A stretch of 64,000 nucleotides of DNA from Paraclostridium dentum (GCF_012922555.1 NZ_WIPK01000007.1:1-64000), one strand, 5' to 3'. Positions 1-8,865 are shown, numbered from the stretch's first letter. Program-made: numbers and translations. The notes: a model not told the origin generated them from the sequence alone.

Positions 1-265
1 GTGCGACAGGAGGGAACTTTAAATACGACACATAGGAACCTTAAGTGCGACAGGAGGGAACTTTAAATACGACACATGGGAACCTTAAATGTGACAGGAT
101 AGAATTTTAAATAATATACTTTAAAACTTTAAATGCGACAGGAGGGAACTCTAAGTACGACACATAGGAACTTTAAATGTGACAGGAGAAAAAGTTGATT
201 AAATAATTGAAAATAGTCATGTTAGTATTTAATTTAGTTTAAATACGACATATGGGAAATATTAA
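1..265 (+). repeat. Iteron array, probable plasmid replication origin
   Basis: About 22-bp repeats of the form T(A/G)CGACA...GGGAAC(C/T)TTAAA start at 2, 24, 46, 68, 90, 134, 156, 178 and 244. All fall on one 22-bp register (2+22k), even where intervening slots at 112, 200 and 222 have decayed. Two alternating subtypes occur: TGCGACAGGAGGGAAC and TACGACACATAGGAAC. A 22-bp period puts each copy on the same face of the helix, as expected for Rep binding sites. The array sits directly upstream of a Rep_3-type gene. It begins at the window edge, so it may extend further left. Confidence 0.85.
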
Positions 266-351
266 AACGCATATTTTAAAAAATTGACGTAATTTATTTT
301 TTGTATTAAATTATAATAGGAATGATATGAATTATTGGGTGGAGGATAATG

Positions 352-1452
352 ATGAATATAAATGAAAAAAATATAGTTATGAAAAACAACATAATTATAA
401 AAGCTAAGTATAACATCTCTACGCTAGAGAATAGAATATTTTTAATGCTTTTATATAAATTACAGAGAAACAATGATGATGTAATTAAATGTGAAATATC
501 TCATGAAGAATTTAAAACTATAATAAAGAAAAAACAAACTAGCTCTGTTGACTCAATCTCTAATTTATTGGTTAACTTAAGAAAACAAAGTATTTACTTT
601 AGAGATGAAGAGGGTTGGGGGGAATATGGATTTATAAATGGTTTTAAATATATAAAATCTAGAAAAACTTTTAAAATTGAAGCATCTAAAGAAATTCATA
701 ATTACATAAGAAACTATCTAGATACAGGGTATACACCTATAAACTTAGCTATATTTTTTGGATTAATAAACCCAAATGCTCAAAGGTTTTATGATTTATT
801 AAGATTATGGAGTGGGACAAAATCAATTATAAATTATAAGGTGGACGAACTTAAAGAGCTTTTAATGATTGAAGGAAAGTATGATAGATACAATGACTTT
901 AAAAGAAGAATTATAGTTCCAGCTATAAAAGAGCTTAACAATACAGGGTGCTTTGAAATAGATTTTAAAGAAAATAAAGTAGGTAGAAGAGTAGATTCTA
1001 TTGATTTTATAGTTAAAGATTTGGATAAAAGAAAGTATTTTGCTAAAGATATGATCAATGATGATAATCAAGAGCAAATTTTATTAGATGAATGTTCTGC
1101 TGATGTTGAAGTTCTAGATATGAAAGATTTAAAAGATATAGAAAAGAATACTAATAAGGATGATTCAAAGGTCGTTGTAAGCAATACATATATCCCTGAT
1201 GAAAGTTTATTTACAAAGGGAACTTTAAGAAGGGTTAAAATGGATTTTAAAGAGATTAACTTTAAAAATGAATATATGGAAAAGGCATTTGAGGATGCAG
1301 TTATGATAACTTTAGATAAAGATGATGTTGAAAAAATAAAAGCTGGATCTTATAAGTTTTTTAAAGGTACATTGGAAAATAAAATTACTGAATACAAGGT
1401 AGAAGAAGAAGGAGATATGATCCATCAGCAAGAAATGGATTTATTCTGGTAA
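352..1452 (+). CDS. Replication initiator protein, Rep_3 (RepB/RepA-type) family
   Basis: Probable initiator that binds the adjacent iterons to start plasmid replication. The protein is about 366 aa. The N-terminal 225 residues look like the twin winged-helix Rep_3 fold, with the typical start 'IIIKAKYNISTLENRIFLML' near residue 15. An acidic, lysine-rich C-terminal extension follows, which is common in clostridial initiators. Two ATGs are adjacent (349 and 352); I chose 352 because GGAGG at 341-345 is then 6 nt away. Iterons directly upstream and a stray iteron just downstream (1478) support the role. Family assignment is by pattern recognition and no search was run. Confidence 0.88.
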   Translation: MNINEKNIVMKNNIIIKAKYNISTLENRIFLMLLYKLQRNNDDVIKCEISHEEFKTIIKKKQTSSVDSISNLLVNLRKQSIYFRDEEGWGEYGFINGFKYIKSRKTFKIEASKEIHNYIRNYLDTGYTPINLAIFFGLINPNAQRFYDLLRLWSGTKSIINYKVDELKELLMIEGKYDRYNDFKRRIIVPAIKELNNTGCFEIDFKENKVGRRVDSIDFIVKDLDKRKYFAKDMINDDNQEQILLDECSADVEVLDMKDLKDIEKNTNKDDSKVVVSNTYIPDESLFTKGTLRRVKMDFKEINFKNEYMEKAFEDAVMITLDKDDVEKIKAGSYKFFKGTLENKITEYKVEEEGDMIHQQEMDLFW

Positions 1453-1477
1453 AATGTAAAAACTAATAAATTTTAAA

Positions 1478-1500
1478 TACGGCAGATGGGAACTTTTTAA
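1478..1500 (+). repeat. Stray iteron copy
   Basis: TACGGCAGATGGGAACTTTTT matches the origin iterons with a few changes. It lies 25 nt after the rep stop codon and may be a secondary Rep binding site. With the pair at 3197-3240 it brackets the MFS gene. Confidence 0.7.
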
Positions 1501-1660
1501 ATTTAATTTATAAGTTATATAGGTTTAAAAAGTTTTAAATAGTTAGAAGTAATAGATTATAAAATTTTACTTTAGTTATTATTAATTAAAACTTTAGTAT
1601 TATGGAAACCGCATTGAGATTTAGTAATACAGCCAAAAAAATAAATAAATAAGTTAAATA

Positions 1661-1729
1661 TAGAAAACAACATAAAAATAACTGTATAAAAACTAAGTTT
1701 TTATACAGTTATTTTTATGTTGTTTTCTA
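1661..1729. terminator. Long perfect palindrome, probable bidirectional terminator
   Basis: There are 34-bp perfect arms (1661-1694 and 1696-1729) around a single central A. The core AATAACTGTATAAAAACT / AGTTTTTATACAGTTATT recurs at 4635, 18998 and, with mismatches, 61140. A/T-runs on both sides suit termination on either strand. The remaining 1501-1660 holds no gene that I can see. Confidence 0.65.
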
Positions 1730-1815
1730 GCGGAATATCTTATATTAAAATGAACAATTTAATATAAGACTTCTGATATAATAAATTGTATAAATAAAAA
1801 ACGGAGGAATGTAAA

Positions 1816-1833
1816 ATGCATCTGCAAGATTAA
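1816..1833 (+). CDS. Five-codon leader peptide (MHLQD) of the MFS gene
   Basis: This tiny ORF has its own GGAGG at 1803-1807, 8 nt before ATG. It ends directly before a hairpin that buries the ribosome site of the downstream transporter gene. The arrangement is typical of translational attenuation, where a drug-stalled ribosome on the leader opens the hairpin. The inducer is unknown. A TATAAT box at 1777-1782 may be the -10 of the promoter. Confidence 0.6.
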   Translation: MHLQD

Positions 1834-1868
1834 GCCCCTATTAGTTAAAAATTATATAACTAGGGGGC
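1834..1868 (+). promoter_or_regulatory. Attenuator hairpin hiding the MFS ribosome binding site
   Basis: GCCCCT (1834-1839) pairs with GGGGGC (1863-1868), and TAGTTA (1842-1847) pairs with TAACTA (1857-1862), with a 2-nt bulge and a 9-nt loop. The GGGGG at 1863-1867 is the only Shine-Dalgarno sequence of the transporter gene at 1875, so the folded RNA should block its translation. Confidence 0.6.
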
Positions 1869-1874
1869 AATTCA

Positions 1875-3041
1875 ATGAAACGAAATTTAAAATTAATGTA
1901 TTTAATAGCATTCCTACAGGGACTAGTATTTTATGGTCCTGTAAGTTTAATATATAGAACACAAAGAGGCTTATCGATAAGTGAATTTTTCTTTTTAGAA
2001 TTTATATTACTATTTATAATAGTGCTGACAGAAATTCCATGGGGATATTTTGCAGATAAATATGGATATAAAAAGACACTAACAATATCCTATATAATAT
2101 TCTTTTTAGCAAGATTTAGCTTATTATTTTGTAATACTTTTATGGGATTTTTATTTCAAACAATATTAACTGCTGTTGGAGTATCAGGTACCTCTGGATG
2201 TGATATAGCATTTCTATATAAATCATGCAATTCAGAAGAAAGTGAGAAGGTTTTTGGTAGATATAGAGCCTTTAATAGCCTAGCATTTTTTATTTCATCA
2301 ATAACATCATTCTTTTTCATAAATATATCCATAGAATCAGCTATAGTTGCAACAGTTGTTGCATGTGGTTTAAGTATTATTACTATTTGTTTTACAAAAG
2401 ATGTAGATATAGAGATTTCTAATAATAAAAATGAATCCATAATTAAATATAGTTTTAAAAATATAAAGAATGTAAAGCTAATGTTTATATTTGTTATATC
2501 TACAGCTATAATATCTGAAATATCCTATGGAATAAGTGTAAATTTAGGGCAATTACACTTTGAAAGTATAGGGGTGGATATAAGATTTCTGGGGTATATA
2601 ACGGCACTTTCAGAACTTATAGCAATGTTATCTTTTAAAACCCATGTAATTAGCAAAAAATTTGGGCAAGTGAAAACTTTAAAAACAATGGTAAGTATGA
2701 TGCTTTTATGTGTGTTAGTATTGGTATTTACCAAAAACATATTTATAAGTATTATTGCAGTATGCTCTTTAAGTGGATTAATATCAATGATTTCACCAAT
2801 TGTATTAGATATTAAAAATAAATCTATAAGTAAGAATAGAGCTACTATTTTATCTGTTTACTCAATGATAGGCAGTTTATTCTCTGCTTTTATAAACATT
2901 GTTATAGGATTTTGTGCAGATATATATTTGAAATATGCATTTTTAGCGTGTTTTATAATAATGGCTATAGGAGTATTCGGAGTTAATTTATATATGAAGA
3001 AAGATAGAATCTATAAGAAAAACGTAGAGGATTTAGGATAG
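1875..3041 (+). CDS. MFS transporter, probable drug efflux
   Basis: This 388-aa polytopic inner-membrane protein has about 11-12 predicted hydrophobic segments. It carries the MFS motif A-like loop 'GYFADKYGYKKTL' near residues 58-70, between helices 2 and 3. Family members of this size in Firmicutes use the proton gradient to export drugs or small molecules; the substrate here is unknown. The leader peptide and RBS-masking hairpin directly upstream suggest induction by a ribosome-targeting compound (inference). The gene is monocistronic, followed by its own terminator, and bracketed by stray iterons, so it may be an acquired cassette. Confidence 0.82.
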   Translation: MKRNLKLMYLIAFLQGLVFYGPVSLIYRTQRGLSISEFFFLEFILLFIIVLTEIPWGYFADKYGYKKTLTISYIIFFLARFSLLFCNTFMGFLFQTILTAVGVSGTSGCDIAFLYKSCNSEESEKVFGRYRAFNSLAFFISSITSFFFINISIESAIVATVVACGLSIITICFTKDVDIEISNNKNESIIKYSFKNIKNVKLMFIFVISTAIISEISYGISVNLGQLHFESIGVDIRFLGYITALSELIAMLSFKTHVISKKFGQVKTLKTMVSMMLLCVLVLVFTKNIFISIIAVCSLSGLISMISPIVLDIKNKSISKNRATILSVYSMIGSLFSAFINIVIGFCADIYLKYAFLACFIIMAIGVFGVNLYMKKDRIYKKNVEDLG

Positions 3042-3069
3042 AGATAAAACTGAAAAGATGTAAGTAGGG

Positions 3070-3106
3070 AACTAGTAGAAATGAATTTTCTACTAGTTTT
3101 TTCTTT
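3070..3106 (+). terminator. Intrinsic terminator after the MFS gene
   Basis: AACTAGTAGAAA (3070-3081) pairs with TTTCTACTAGTT (3087-3098) across a short loop, followed by a T-run. Confidence 0.8.
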
Positions 3107-3196
3107 TTAATAAAAGATTAGATATCTATAATAAAGTTAAGTTTAATTTTTAGACATAAAATGCAAATTAAATTGATAGTAAAATTCAATTTGAAA

Positions 3197-3240
3197 TACG
3201 ACACATGGGAACCCTAAATACGACATGAGGGAACTTTTAA
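3197..3240 (+). repeat. Two tandem stray iterons
   Basis: TACGACACATGGGAACCC at 3197 and TACGACATGAGGGAACTT at 3219 keep the 22-bp spacing of the origin array. They lie in the spacer between the MFS gene and the HNH-like gene. The rest of 3107-3475 shows no gene. Confidence 0.8.
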
Positions 3241-3475
3241 AAATTCTATGTAAGTAAAAAATTTAATATTAAATAAAGTTAAAAAAGCATTAAATGATAT
3301 AATTAAGTATAGATATTATAAAGTGAATTCATATACAGGATTAAAAAAGAAGAACCTCTTAAAGTAAATACGTTTCTTCTTTTCCACGTAAAATATTTAA
3401 TTTTATGCCTATTAAATATAGCAACTTTAAAGGTTTAATAGATGTATTTTTAGCTATTTAATAAAGGGGTACAGT

Positions 3476-4546
3476 ATGAAAGAAATAGAATTTTTTAAAC
3501 TTGGATTATATGAAGGTGAGATAGGAAGCGATGCTTTAGCTAGAAAAAAAGAGTTTGGACATATAATGACTCAAACAAGAAAAAGAGCTAAAGGAGATAG
3601 ATGTTTACATTGCAATGAAAAGAAGTCTAGTTTCTGTAATTCACACTCAGTACCAGCATTTTGTTTGAGAAACATATCAACTAATGGATATTTATATTAT
3701 TCAAATACATTAATAAATATACCGTTATTAGATGAGGAGAAAGGTGTTAAAAATGCAGGAACATTTCAAATAATATGTAAAGAGTGTGATAGTACAATTT
3801 TTCAAGAGTATGAAAATCCAGATAACTATGAAAATGAGGCAACGCCTAAAATGTTAGCACAGATAGCTATGAAAAACTTTCTAAGGCATATAGGAAATAG
3901 AACCAATGATCATGCATTATATGAAATAATAGGTGAAAAAAATCCTTTTGCATTAGATTTCATTCGAAATATGCACAGTATTCAGGATGTTGAAATAGAT
4001 GAATACAAGCGAAATTATGATAAAGCAAAGAGATTAAGTAAATTAAATTGTAATGGAGAATACTATCAATTTTATCATCAGAAGTTAGACTATGTTGTCC
4101 CTCTGGCATTTCAAGGAAGTATAGCTCTTGTAACAGATTTGGATGGAGAAATTGTAAATGATATATATTTTAAAGAACGAAAATATAGCATACAAAACTT
4201 ACATATCTGTATCTTTCCACTAAAGGATACGAGCATAGTTATGATGTTCATAGATTCAAGTGATGATAGGTATGAACATTTTTGTAGTAAATTCAATGAA
4301 TTACCTAATGATGATAAGTTATCGTTAATCAATTATATAATTTTCTTATATTCGGAAGATGTATTTTTATCAAAGGAAATACCTGAAAATATATTAAAAG
4401 ATAAAAAATTAGTTGAGGTTTCTCAGTTAAGTTCAATTGCATTTTTAAATTTCTCAAATTCAATTGACGATGTAAAAAAAATATATGATTTAAGTAAGTA
4501 TAGAGAAATACCGAATTTATTAAGTGAAAGATATAAGTTAAGATAA
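3476..4546 (+). CDS. Zinc-motif protein with HNH-like signature, function unknown
   Basis: The protein is 356 aa, cytoplasmic, with no membrane segment. It has CLHC (Cys43, Cys46), Cys54, 'SHSVP' (His57) and CKEC (Cys101, Cys104), followed by 'FQEYENP'. Two CxxC knuckles around a Ser-His-x-x-Pro element resemble the ββα-metal layout of HNH nucleases, although the canonical downstream N and H are not clear. The remaining 240 residues are unrecognised. It stands alone, with a weak ribosome site (AAAGGGG, 3463-3469) and a convergent terminator downstream. A nuclease or defence role is possible but unproven; a zinc-binding structural protein is the alternative. Confidence 0.55.
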   Translation: MKEIEFFKLGLYEGEIGSDALARKKEFGHIMTQTRKRAKGDRCLHCNEKKSSFCNSHSVPAFCLRNISTNGYLYYSNTLINIPLLDEEKGVKNAGTFQIICKECDSTIFQEYENPDNYENEATPKMLAQIAMKNFLRHIGNRTNDHALYEIIGEKNPFALDFIRNMHSIQDVEIDEYKRNYDKAKRLSKLNCNGEYYQFYHQKLDYVVPLAFQGSIALVTDLDGEIVNDIYFKERKYSIQNLHICIFPLKDTSIVMMFIDSSDDRYEHFCSKFNELPNDDKLSLINYIIFLYSEDVFLSKEIPENILKDKKLVEVSQLSSIAFLNFSNSIDDVKKIYDLSKYREIPNLLSERYKLR

Positions 4547-4634
4547 AATAAATTATATTTGTAATACTTATGTTTAAACTAAGTTGTTAACTTGAATTGA
4601 GCATATTCTTAAGGGATAAATTAGTTAAATGTTA

Positions 4635-4675
4635 AAAATAACTATATAAAAACTAAGTTTTTATATAGTTATTTT
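4635..4675. terminator. Palindromic bidirectional terminator
   Basis: There are 20-bp arms around a central A (4655), with core AATAACTATATAAAAACT. It belongs to the same family as 1661-1729 and lies between convergent genes, as expected for a shared terminator. Confidence 0.75.
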
Positions 4676-4702
4676 ATTGTTATAATAAAGTTAAAATATT
4701 AA

Positions 4703-5617
4703 TTAAAAGCATTGACGTTGCTCTATTCCATTTGATTTAAAAACTTCATCTATTAAATTTATTTGTGAAGAACTAACTTTTATAAGCTGACTACGAAATG
4801 AATACTTGTATGATGAAGGTTTCTTTTTAAATTTCAATTCAATAGAATAAATAGCTTTATTTTTAGAATGTTCTTTAACCCATCTATATCCTAAAATTTT
4901 ATTCCAAGGGATAAAAGATTCAAATGTAAGAATACCCTCAGGATATATAATATTATTTTGAGACTTAGGACTTGCAGTATAAAACACAACAATCATTATT
5001 ATATCCATAGCTAAAATTGTTATTGTATTTAAATACTCAAATGGTATTCCGTTTTTAGGTAATAAATCAAAACTATTAAAATCAGGAATTAAATTTATTA
5101 CAAATGAAAATATAAATAGCCATTTTATAGGTTTTAACATATTTTCATACCAAGTAGATGTTTTATATGATTGAATGTAAAAAACGGGATTACTTTTATT
5201 TAGTTTCTTACTTTTTGTATGAGTTTTAAGAAGTAGAACAACAATTGGAATATTAAAAATAAGAAAAACTAGATTCATAAAAATATCTGAAAACGTATAA
5301 AGATTATTTATATAACCATACATATTAACGGATGCAATTATAAGCATAAATGAAACGGTTAATGACGCTATAAATATTCTTTTATTATTAGAAATATTTT
5401 CTTTAAAATTATTGCTTAAAGAATAGGGATCTCCCATCTGCTTTAATGCTTTTGATGTTGCATCTTCGATATTCAGACCATCATGTGTATATTCATCAAT
5501 ATAACTATTAATATGATCCCTAAGTTCATCTTTTATATCTTGTGCACGTTCTTCAGTAGAAACAAATCTACAGACAGATTGCAAAAAATTATCTACATTG
5601 ATTTTTTCTTCAGCCAT
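4703..5617 (-). CDS. HAAS-domain membrane protein (PadR-associated)
   Basis: This is a 304-aa integral membrane protein. The N-terminal ~75 residues form a HAAS/permease-prefix-like helical domain ('DELRDHINSYIDEY...ATSKALKQMGDP'). About six hydrophobic segments follow (roughly residues 83-230), then a soluble C-terminal part. Such proteins are commonly paired with PadR repressors and are thought to act in envelope-stress or transporter control; the exact job is unknown. Its ATG (5617) follows the padR stop by 1 nt and its ribosome site GGAGGG lies in the last padR codons, so the two are translationally coupled. Confidence 0.7.
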   Translation of the reverse strand: MAEEKINVDNFLQSVCRFVSTEERAQDIKDELRDHINSYIDEYTHDGLNIEDATSKALKQMGDPYSLSNNFKENISNNKRIFIASLTVSFMLIIASVNMYGYINNLYTFSDIFMNLVFLIFNIPIVVLLLKTHTKSKKLNKSNPVFYIQSYKTSTWYENMLKPIKWLFIFSFVINLIPDFNSFDLLPKNGIPFEYLNTITILAMDIIMIVVFYTASPKSQNNIIYPEGILTFESFIPWNKILGYRWVKEHSKNKAIYSIELKFKKKPSSYKYSFRSQLIKVSSSQINLIDEVFKSNGIEQRQCF

Positions 5618-5618
5618 G

Positions 5619-5945
5619 TTACCCTCCTAGTACAAAATCCATTGTTTTGCTAAATATTTTCCATTCATTTTCTCGTTTCTTTAATTCCTTAAGACCCTTA
5701 GTTGTAATCTTGTAGTATTTTCTACGTCTACCATTTTCTACATTCCAAAATGATTCTATAAATTTATTCTTTTCAAGGTCATGTAAAATAGGATATAGGG
5801 TACCCTCCTTAAATAGAAATACTCCTTGGGACTTATTTTCAATCTCTTTAATCATTCCATATCCATAAAGAGGCTCTTTTTTTAGAGCATTTAAGATTAC
5901 TGTAACAGTACTGCCTTTTATAAGTTCTTTATTTATAACTAACAC
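5619..5945 (-). CDS. PadR-family transcriptional regulator
   Basis: The protein is 108 aa, the usual size for a one-domain PadR repressor. It contains 'LNALKKEPLYGYGMIKEIE' and 'FKEGTLYPILHDLEKNKFIES', the winged-helix signature of the family, and 'GRRRKYYKITTKGLKELKK', the wing. It is cotranscribed with the downstream HAAS membrane protein and probably autoregulates the pair. The start is a GTG. An AGGAAT lies about 8 nt upstream, so the start is less certain than the stop. Effector unknown. Confidence 0.85.
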   Translation of the reverse strand: MLVINKELIKGSTVTVILNALKKEPLYGYGMIKEIENKSQGVFLFKEGTLYPILHDLEKNKFIESFWNVENGRRRKYYKITTKGLKELKKRENEWKIFSKTMDFVLGG

Positions 5946-6146
5946 CTCGGATTCCTATGTATTATAAATAAAGGATACTACCATTTAATAGAAAAATCAA
6001 GGGGCATTTAAATTGGTATGTATGATTCTATTTAAATTCTTAATTGAAAACTATAAAAAATAACTACTATAGACTTAGTTAAGGGGTGTTGTTGCTTAAA
6101 AAATGTTATAATATAAAAAATTATAGTATTTATTCAGGAGGGGAAA

Positions 6147-6761
6147 ATGGAGCTAAAAGAAATAATACATAGACAATATAATCAGAAATTGTATTACTGC
6201 AATGATGAAAAATTAGTACAAGAACAATTAAAATGCTTAGATTTACTATATGATTTTAATCAGACACGTCCATTAGAACAAGAAAAGAGAAGAGAACTAT
6301 TAAAAGAAATGTTCGCTGAAATAGGTGAAGATTGCTATATAGAACCTCCACTTAGAGCAAATTGGGGTGGTAAAAATGTCCACTTTGGTAATGGGGTATA
6401 TGCTAATTTCAATCTTACTTTAGTTGATGATGGAGACATATTTGTAGGGAACAATGTTATGTTTGCTCCTAATGTAGTTATCGCAAGTGCAACACATCCT
6501 ATACATCCAGAGTTAAGAAGAAAACAAGCTCAATATAATTTACCTATACATATAGGAACTAATGTTTGGATTGGAGCAGGTGCAGTAGTGCTTCCAGGTG
6601 TAAAAATTGGAGATAATACAGTAATAGGTGCAGGTAGCGTAGTGACTAAGGATATTCCTTCAAATGTAGTGGCTATTGGTAATCCTTGCAGGGTTTTAAG
6701 AGAAATTAATGAAAATGATATGAAGTATTATTACAAAGATATGAAAATAGATATTGAGTAG
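6147..6761 (+). CDS. Sugar O-acetyltransferase, hexapeptide-repeat family (maltose/galactoside type)
   Basis: Acetyl-CoA-dependent O-acetylation of a free sugar, Maa/LacA type, in the cytoplasm. At 204 aa it is close to the family norm. Helical N-terminal Mac domain (residues 1-55), then a left-handed β-helix of hexapeptide repeats (residues 65-185). The likely catalytic His117 is in 'ATHPIHPELR'. It also has the typical 'GAGAVVLPGVKIGDNTVIGAGSVV' run, split here for description, and 'GNPCRVLREI' near the C-terminus. The ribosome site AGGAGGGG sits 5 nt before ATG. Single gene with its own terminator. The substrate cannot be told from sequence. Confidence 0.88.
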   Translation: MELKEIIHRQYNQKLYYCNDEKLVQEQLKCLDLLYDFNQTRPLEQEKRRELLKEMFAEIGEDCYIEPPLRANWGGKNVHFGNGVYANFNLTLVDDGDIFVGNNVMFAPNVVIASATHPIHPELRRKQAQYNLPIHIGTNVWIGAGAVVLPGVKIGDNTVIGAGSVVTKDIPSNVVAIGNPCRVLREINENDMKYYYKDMKIDIE

Positions 6762-6784
6762 TTTCTACAGGGGATTTATTAGTT

Positions 6785-6822
6785 AAGTATGTATTGGCTT
6801 AAATGTTGATGCATACTTTTTT
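6785..6822 (+). terminator. Terminator after the acetyltransferase gene
   Basis: AAGTATG (6785-6791) and CATACTT (6812-6818) form a stem, followed by T6. Confidence 0.55.
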
Positions 6823-7007
6823 ATTGCATACTTAATAAAATAATAAATTAGATACCCTCGGAGTGATTGATAAATTACTATTATAGGAAGGCAATAAAAA
6901 CTAACAAATAGCAATAAAGTTTAATAAATAGCAATAAAATGCATTTACAATTCAAAAAAAGTATAATATAATGTGCTTATAAACTAGATAAGAGAGGATT
7001 GATTTTA

Positions 7008-7496
7008 ATGGAAGAAAAATTTTATACAATTGATCAAATTGCAGAAATATTAGGTATGCATCATAAAACTATAAGAAAATTTATAACAGAAGGCAAGCTT
7101 AGGGCAAACAAAGTTGGAAAGCAGTGGAGAATATCAGGTCATGATTTAAGCCTATTCATGGAAAATAACAATGTTAACGTTAGAAATAAAAACGAAGTAG
7201 AAAATGAAAAAATAGAATTTTCTACTGGTAGTGTAGGTGGCAACAACATAAGTAATCAGATAAACGTATCTACTGTTATAGATATAAATGAAATAGGCTC
7301 AGATGAATATAGAAGAATATCAAATATGCTTTTAGCGGCAATGAACAGCAAAGATTCCAAAATGAGTAATTCAACTATTAATATGAAACATTATCAGAAT
7401 GAAAGAAATTTAAAAGTAATGTTGTGGGGAGATACTGAATTCACTAAAGAAATGTTGGATTATATATCTATACTTACGAAAAGCAATGATATTTAA
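7008..7496 (+). CDS. Excisionase-type helix-turn-helix DNA-binding protein
   Basis: The protein is about 162 aa. The N-terminal MerR/excisionase-like domain reads 'FYTIDQIAEILGMHHKTI', 'KFITEGKLRANKVGKQWR' (residues 4-45), then a low-complexity linker and a C-terminal region without a known motif. ATG 7008 is preferred over the TTG at 6999 because AGAGAGG (6991-6997) is then 10 nt away. The next two genes, DUF4180 and a hydrolase, follow at 19 and 2 nt, so the three form an operon that this protein probably regulates. Confidence 0.75.
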   Translation: MEEKFYTIDQIAEILGMHHKTIRKFITEGKLRANKVGKQWRISGHDLSLFMENNNVNVRNKNEVENEKIEFSTGSVGGNNISNQINVSTVIDINEIGSDEYRRISNMLLAAMNSKDSKMSNSTINMKHYQNERNLKVMLWGDTEFTKEMLDYISILTKSNDI

Positions 7497-7515
7497 ATAA
7501 AAGATAGGTGACGAA

Positions 7516-7878
7516 ATGAATTATAAAATAATAGAAAAATCAAATAAAAAATATATTGAAAGTAAACAGAAACTTACCAGTGAATCAGATGTTTTAGATA
7601 TTATTGGAATTTGTATATCAAATGACATTAAATTACTAGTTCTCACAGAAGAAGTGTTTACTGAAAACTTTATAAATCTTAAGTTAGGGTTAGCAGGTAT
7701 AGCTTTACAAAAATTTATGAATTATCATATAAAAGTTTCGGCTGTTATAGAAGATAAGAGCAAAATACAAGGAAGATTTAAAGAATTAATTATTGAGTTA
7801 AATAAAGCAAATGATTTTAGAGTATTTGACAATAGTATAGATGCTGAAAATTGGATATTAAATGATAAGGAGGTGTAA
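7516..7878 (+). CDS. DUF4180 family protein
   Basis: The 120-aa soluble protein matches the DUF4180 pattern: 'LTEEVFTENFINLKLGLAG' and 'FVNYxIKVSAVI'-like segment 'KFMNYHIKVSAVIED', ending 'AENWIL'. The family has no assigned reaction. In related genomes such genes sit beside HTH regulators, as here. It is the second gene of a three-gene operon, with the hydrolase starting 2 nt after its stop. Confidence 0.75.
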   Translation: MNYKIIEKSNKKYIESKQKLTSESDVLDIIGICISNDIKLLVLTEEVFTENFINLKLGLAGIALQKFMNYHIKVSAVIEDKSKIQGRFKELIIELNKANDFRVFDNSIDAENWILNDKEV

Positions 7879-7880
7879 TA

Positions 7881-8750
7881 ATGAAAACAAGCGTTAGTAA
7901 AATAAACAATAGAAAAGGACAAGTGGCCTTCAGATCGGAAGAAGGAAAAAATGAAATTTTAAATTACTATGACTCATTAGTTAAAAAGTGTAATGATGAA
8001 CATGAAGAACTTTATGTAGATACAAGTTATGGAAAAACATTTATTATGGCTAGAGGAGAAAAGAAATTACCACCACTTATATTGCTTCATGGTAGCGGAA
8101 TGAACTCGGTTATGTGGATGAATGAAATGAAGGAGTATTCAAAAAATCACAGAGTATATGCGGTAGATATGCCTGGAGAACCAGGTAAAAGTAGCGAAAA
8201 TCAGATATCACTGTATGGGGATGATTTTGCAAATTGGCTTAATGATGTTTTTGATGCACTATTAATAGATAAAGCAAGTATAGTTGGAATTTCATTGGGG
8301 GCATGGCTAGGGGCAAAGTTTTCGATCGAATATTTAGAAAAGGTAAATAAACTTGTTCTAATTTGTCCAGCAGGTATAGGGCCTCAGAAAAAGTCTTTTA
8401 TTTTTAAATCTATATTTTACATGTTATTAGGAGAAAAAGGTATTGATAAACTGTATTATAAAATAAATGGGAATAAGCCGATACCGAAGGAAATGTTAAT
8501 TTATCAAAAGCTAATTGCAAAACATTTTAACTTTAGAAAAGTAACTATTCCTATATTTTCAGATGATGAATTAAAAAAATTGACAATACCAGTTTCCTTA
8601 TTTGTAGGAGGCAAAGATGTAATGTTACATTCTCAAAAAACAGCAAAGCGTTTGAAATCGTTATTAGCACATGCTGAAATAAACTTTTTTAATGAAGAAG
8701 GGCATTCTCTTGTTAATAAAGGAAATGAAATAAGAGATTTTTTATCCTAA
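7881..8750 (+). CDS. Alpha/beta hydrolase
   Basis: Cytoplasmic serine hydrolase of 289 aa. Oxyanion-type 'LLHGSG' (residues 68-73), nucleophile elbow 'GISLG' with Ser138, probable acid Asp246 ('GGKDVM') and catalytic His275 ('EEGHSL') give a complete triad. The substrate is unknown; the fold covers esterases, lactonases and peptidases. Last gene of the operon with the HTH and DUF4180 genes, followed by a terminator. Confidence 0.85.
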   Translation: MKTSVSKINNRKGQVAFRSEEGKNEILNYYDSLVKKCNDEHEELYVDTSYGKTFIMARGEKKLPPLILLHGSGMNSVMWMNEMKEYSKNHRVYAVDMPGEPGKSSENQISLYGDDFANWLNDVFDALLIDKASIVGISLGAWLGAKFSIEYLEKVNKLVLICPAGIGPQKKSFIFKSIFYMLLGEKGIDKLYYKINGNKPIPKEMLIYQKLIAKHFNFRKVTIPIFSDDELKKLTIPVSLFVGGKDVMLHSQKTAKRLKSLLAHAEINFFNEEGHSLVNKGNEIRDFLS

Positions 8751-8788
8751 TAGTATTAGATAAAAATTAAATTTCAATTTTAAGATGT

Positions 8789-8824
8789 AAAGTACTAATC
8801 TTAATCAGATGAGTACTTTTTTAT
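8789..8824 (+). terminator. Terminator after the hydrolase operon
   Basis: AAAGTACT (8789-8796) pairs with AGTACTTT (8812-8819), followed by Ts. Confidence 0.7.
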
Positions 8825-8865
8825 TTGTTTTTAATTATATAATACTTATTTAATAAAACAAAAGA

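Noticed and set aside
1-265. CRISPR-like array
   Set aside because: The repeats are directly adjacent 22-bp units with no unique spacers, and they stand before a rep gene, so they are iterons.
3340-3395. Hairpin AAGAAG...CTTCTT as terminator
   Set aside because: The pairing is short and interrupted, and no gene ends nearby that lacks a better terminator.
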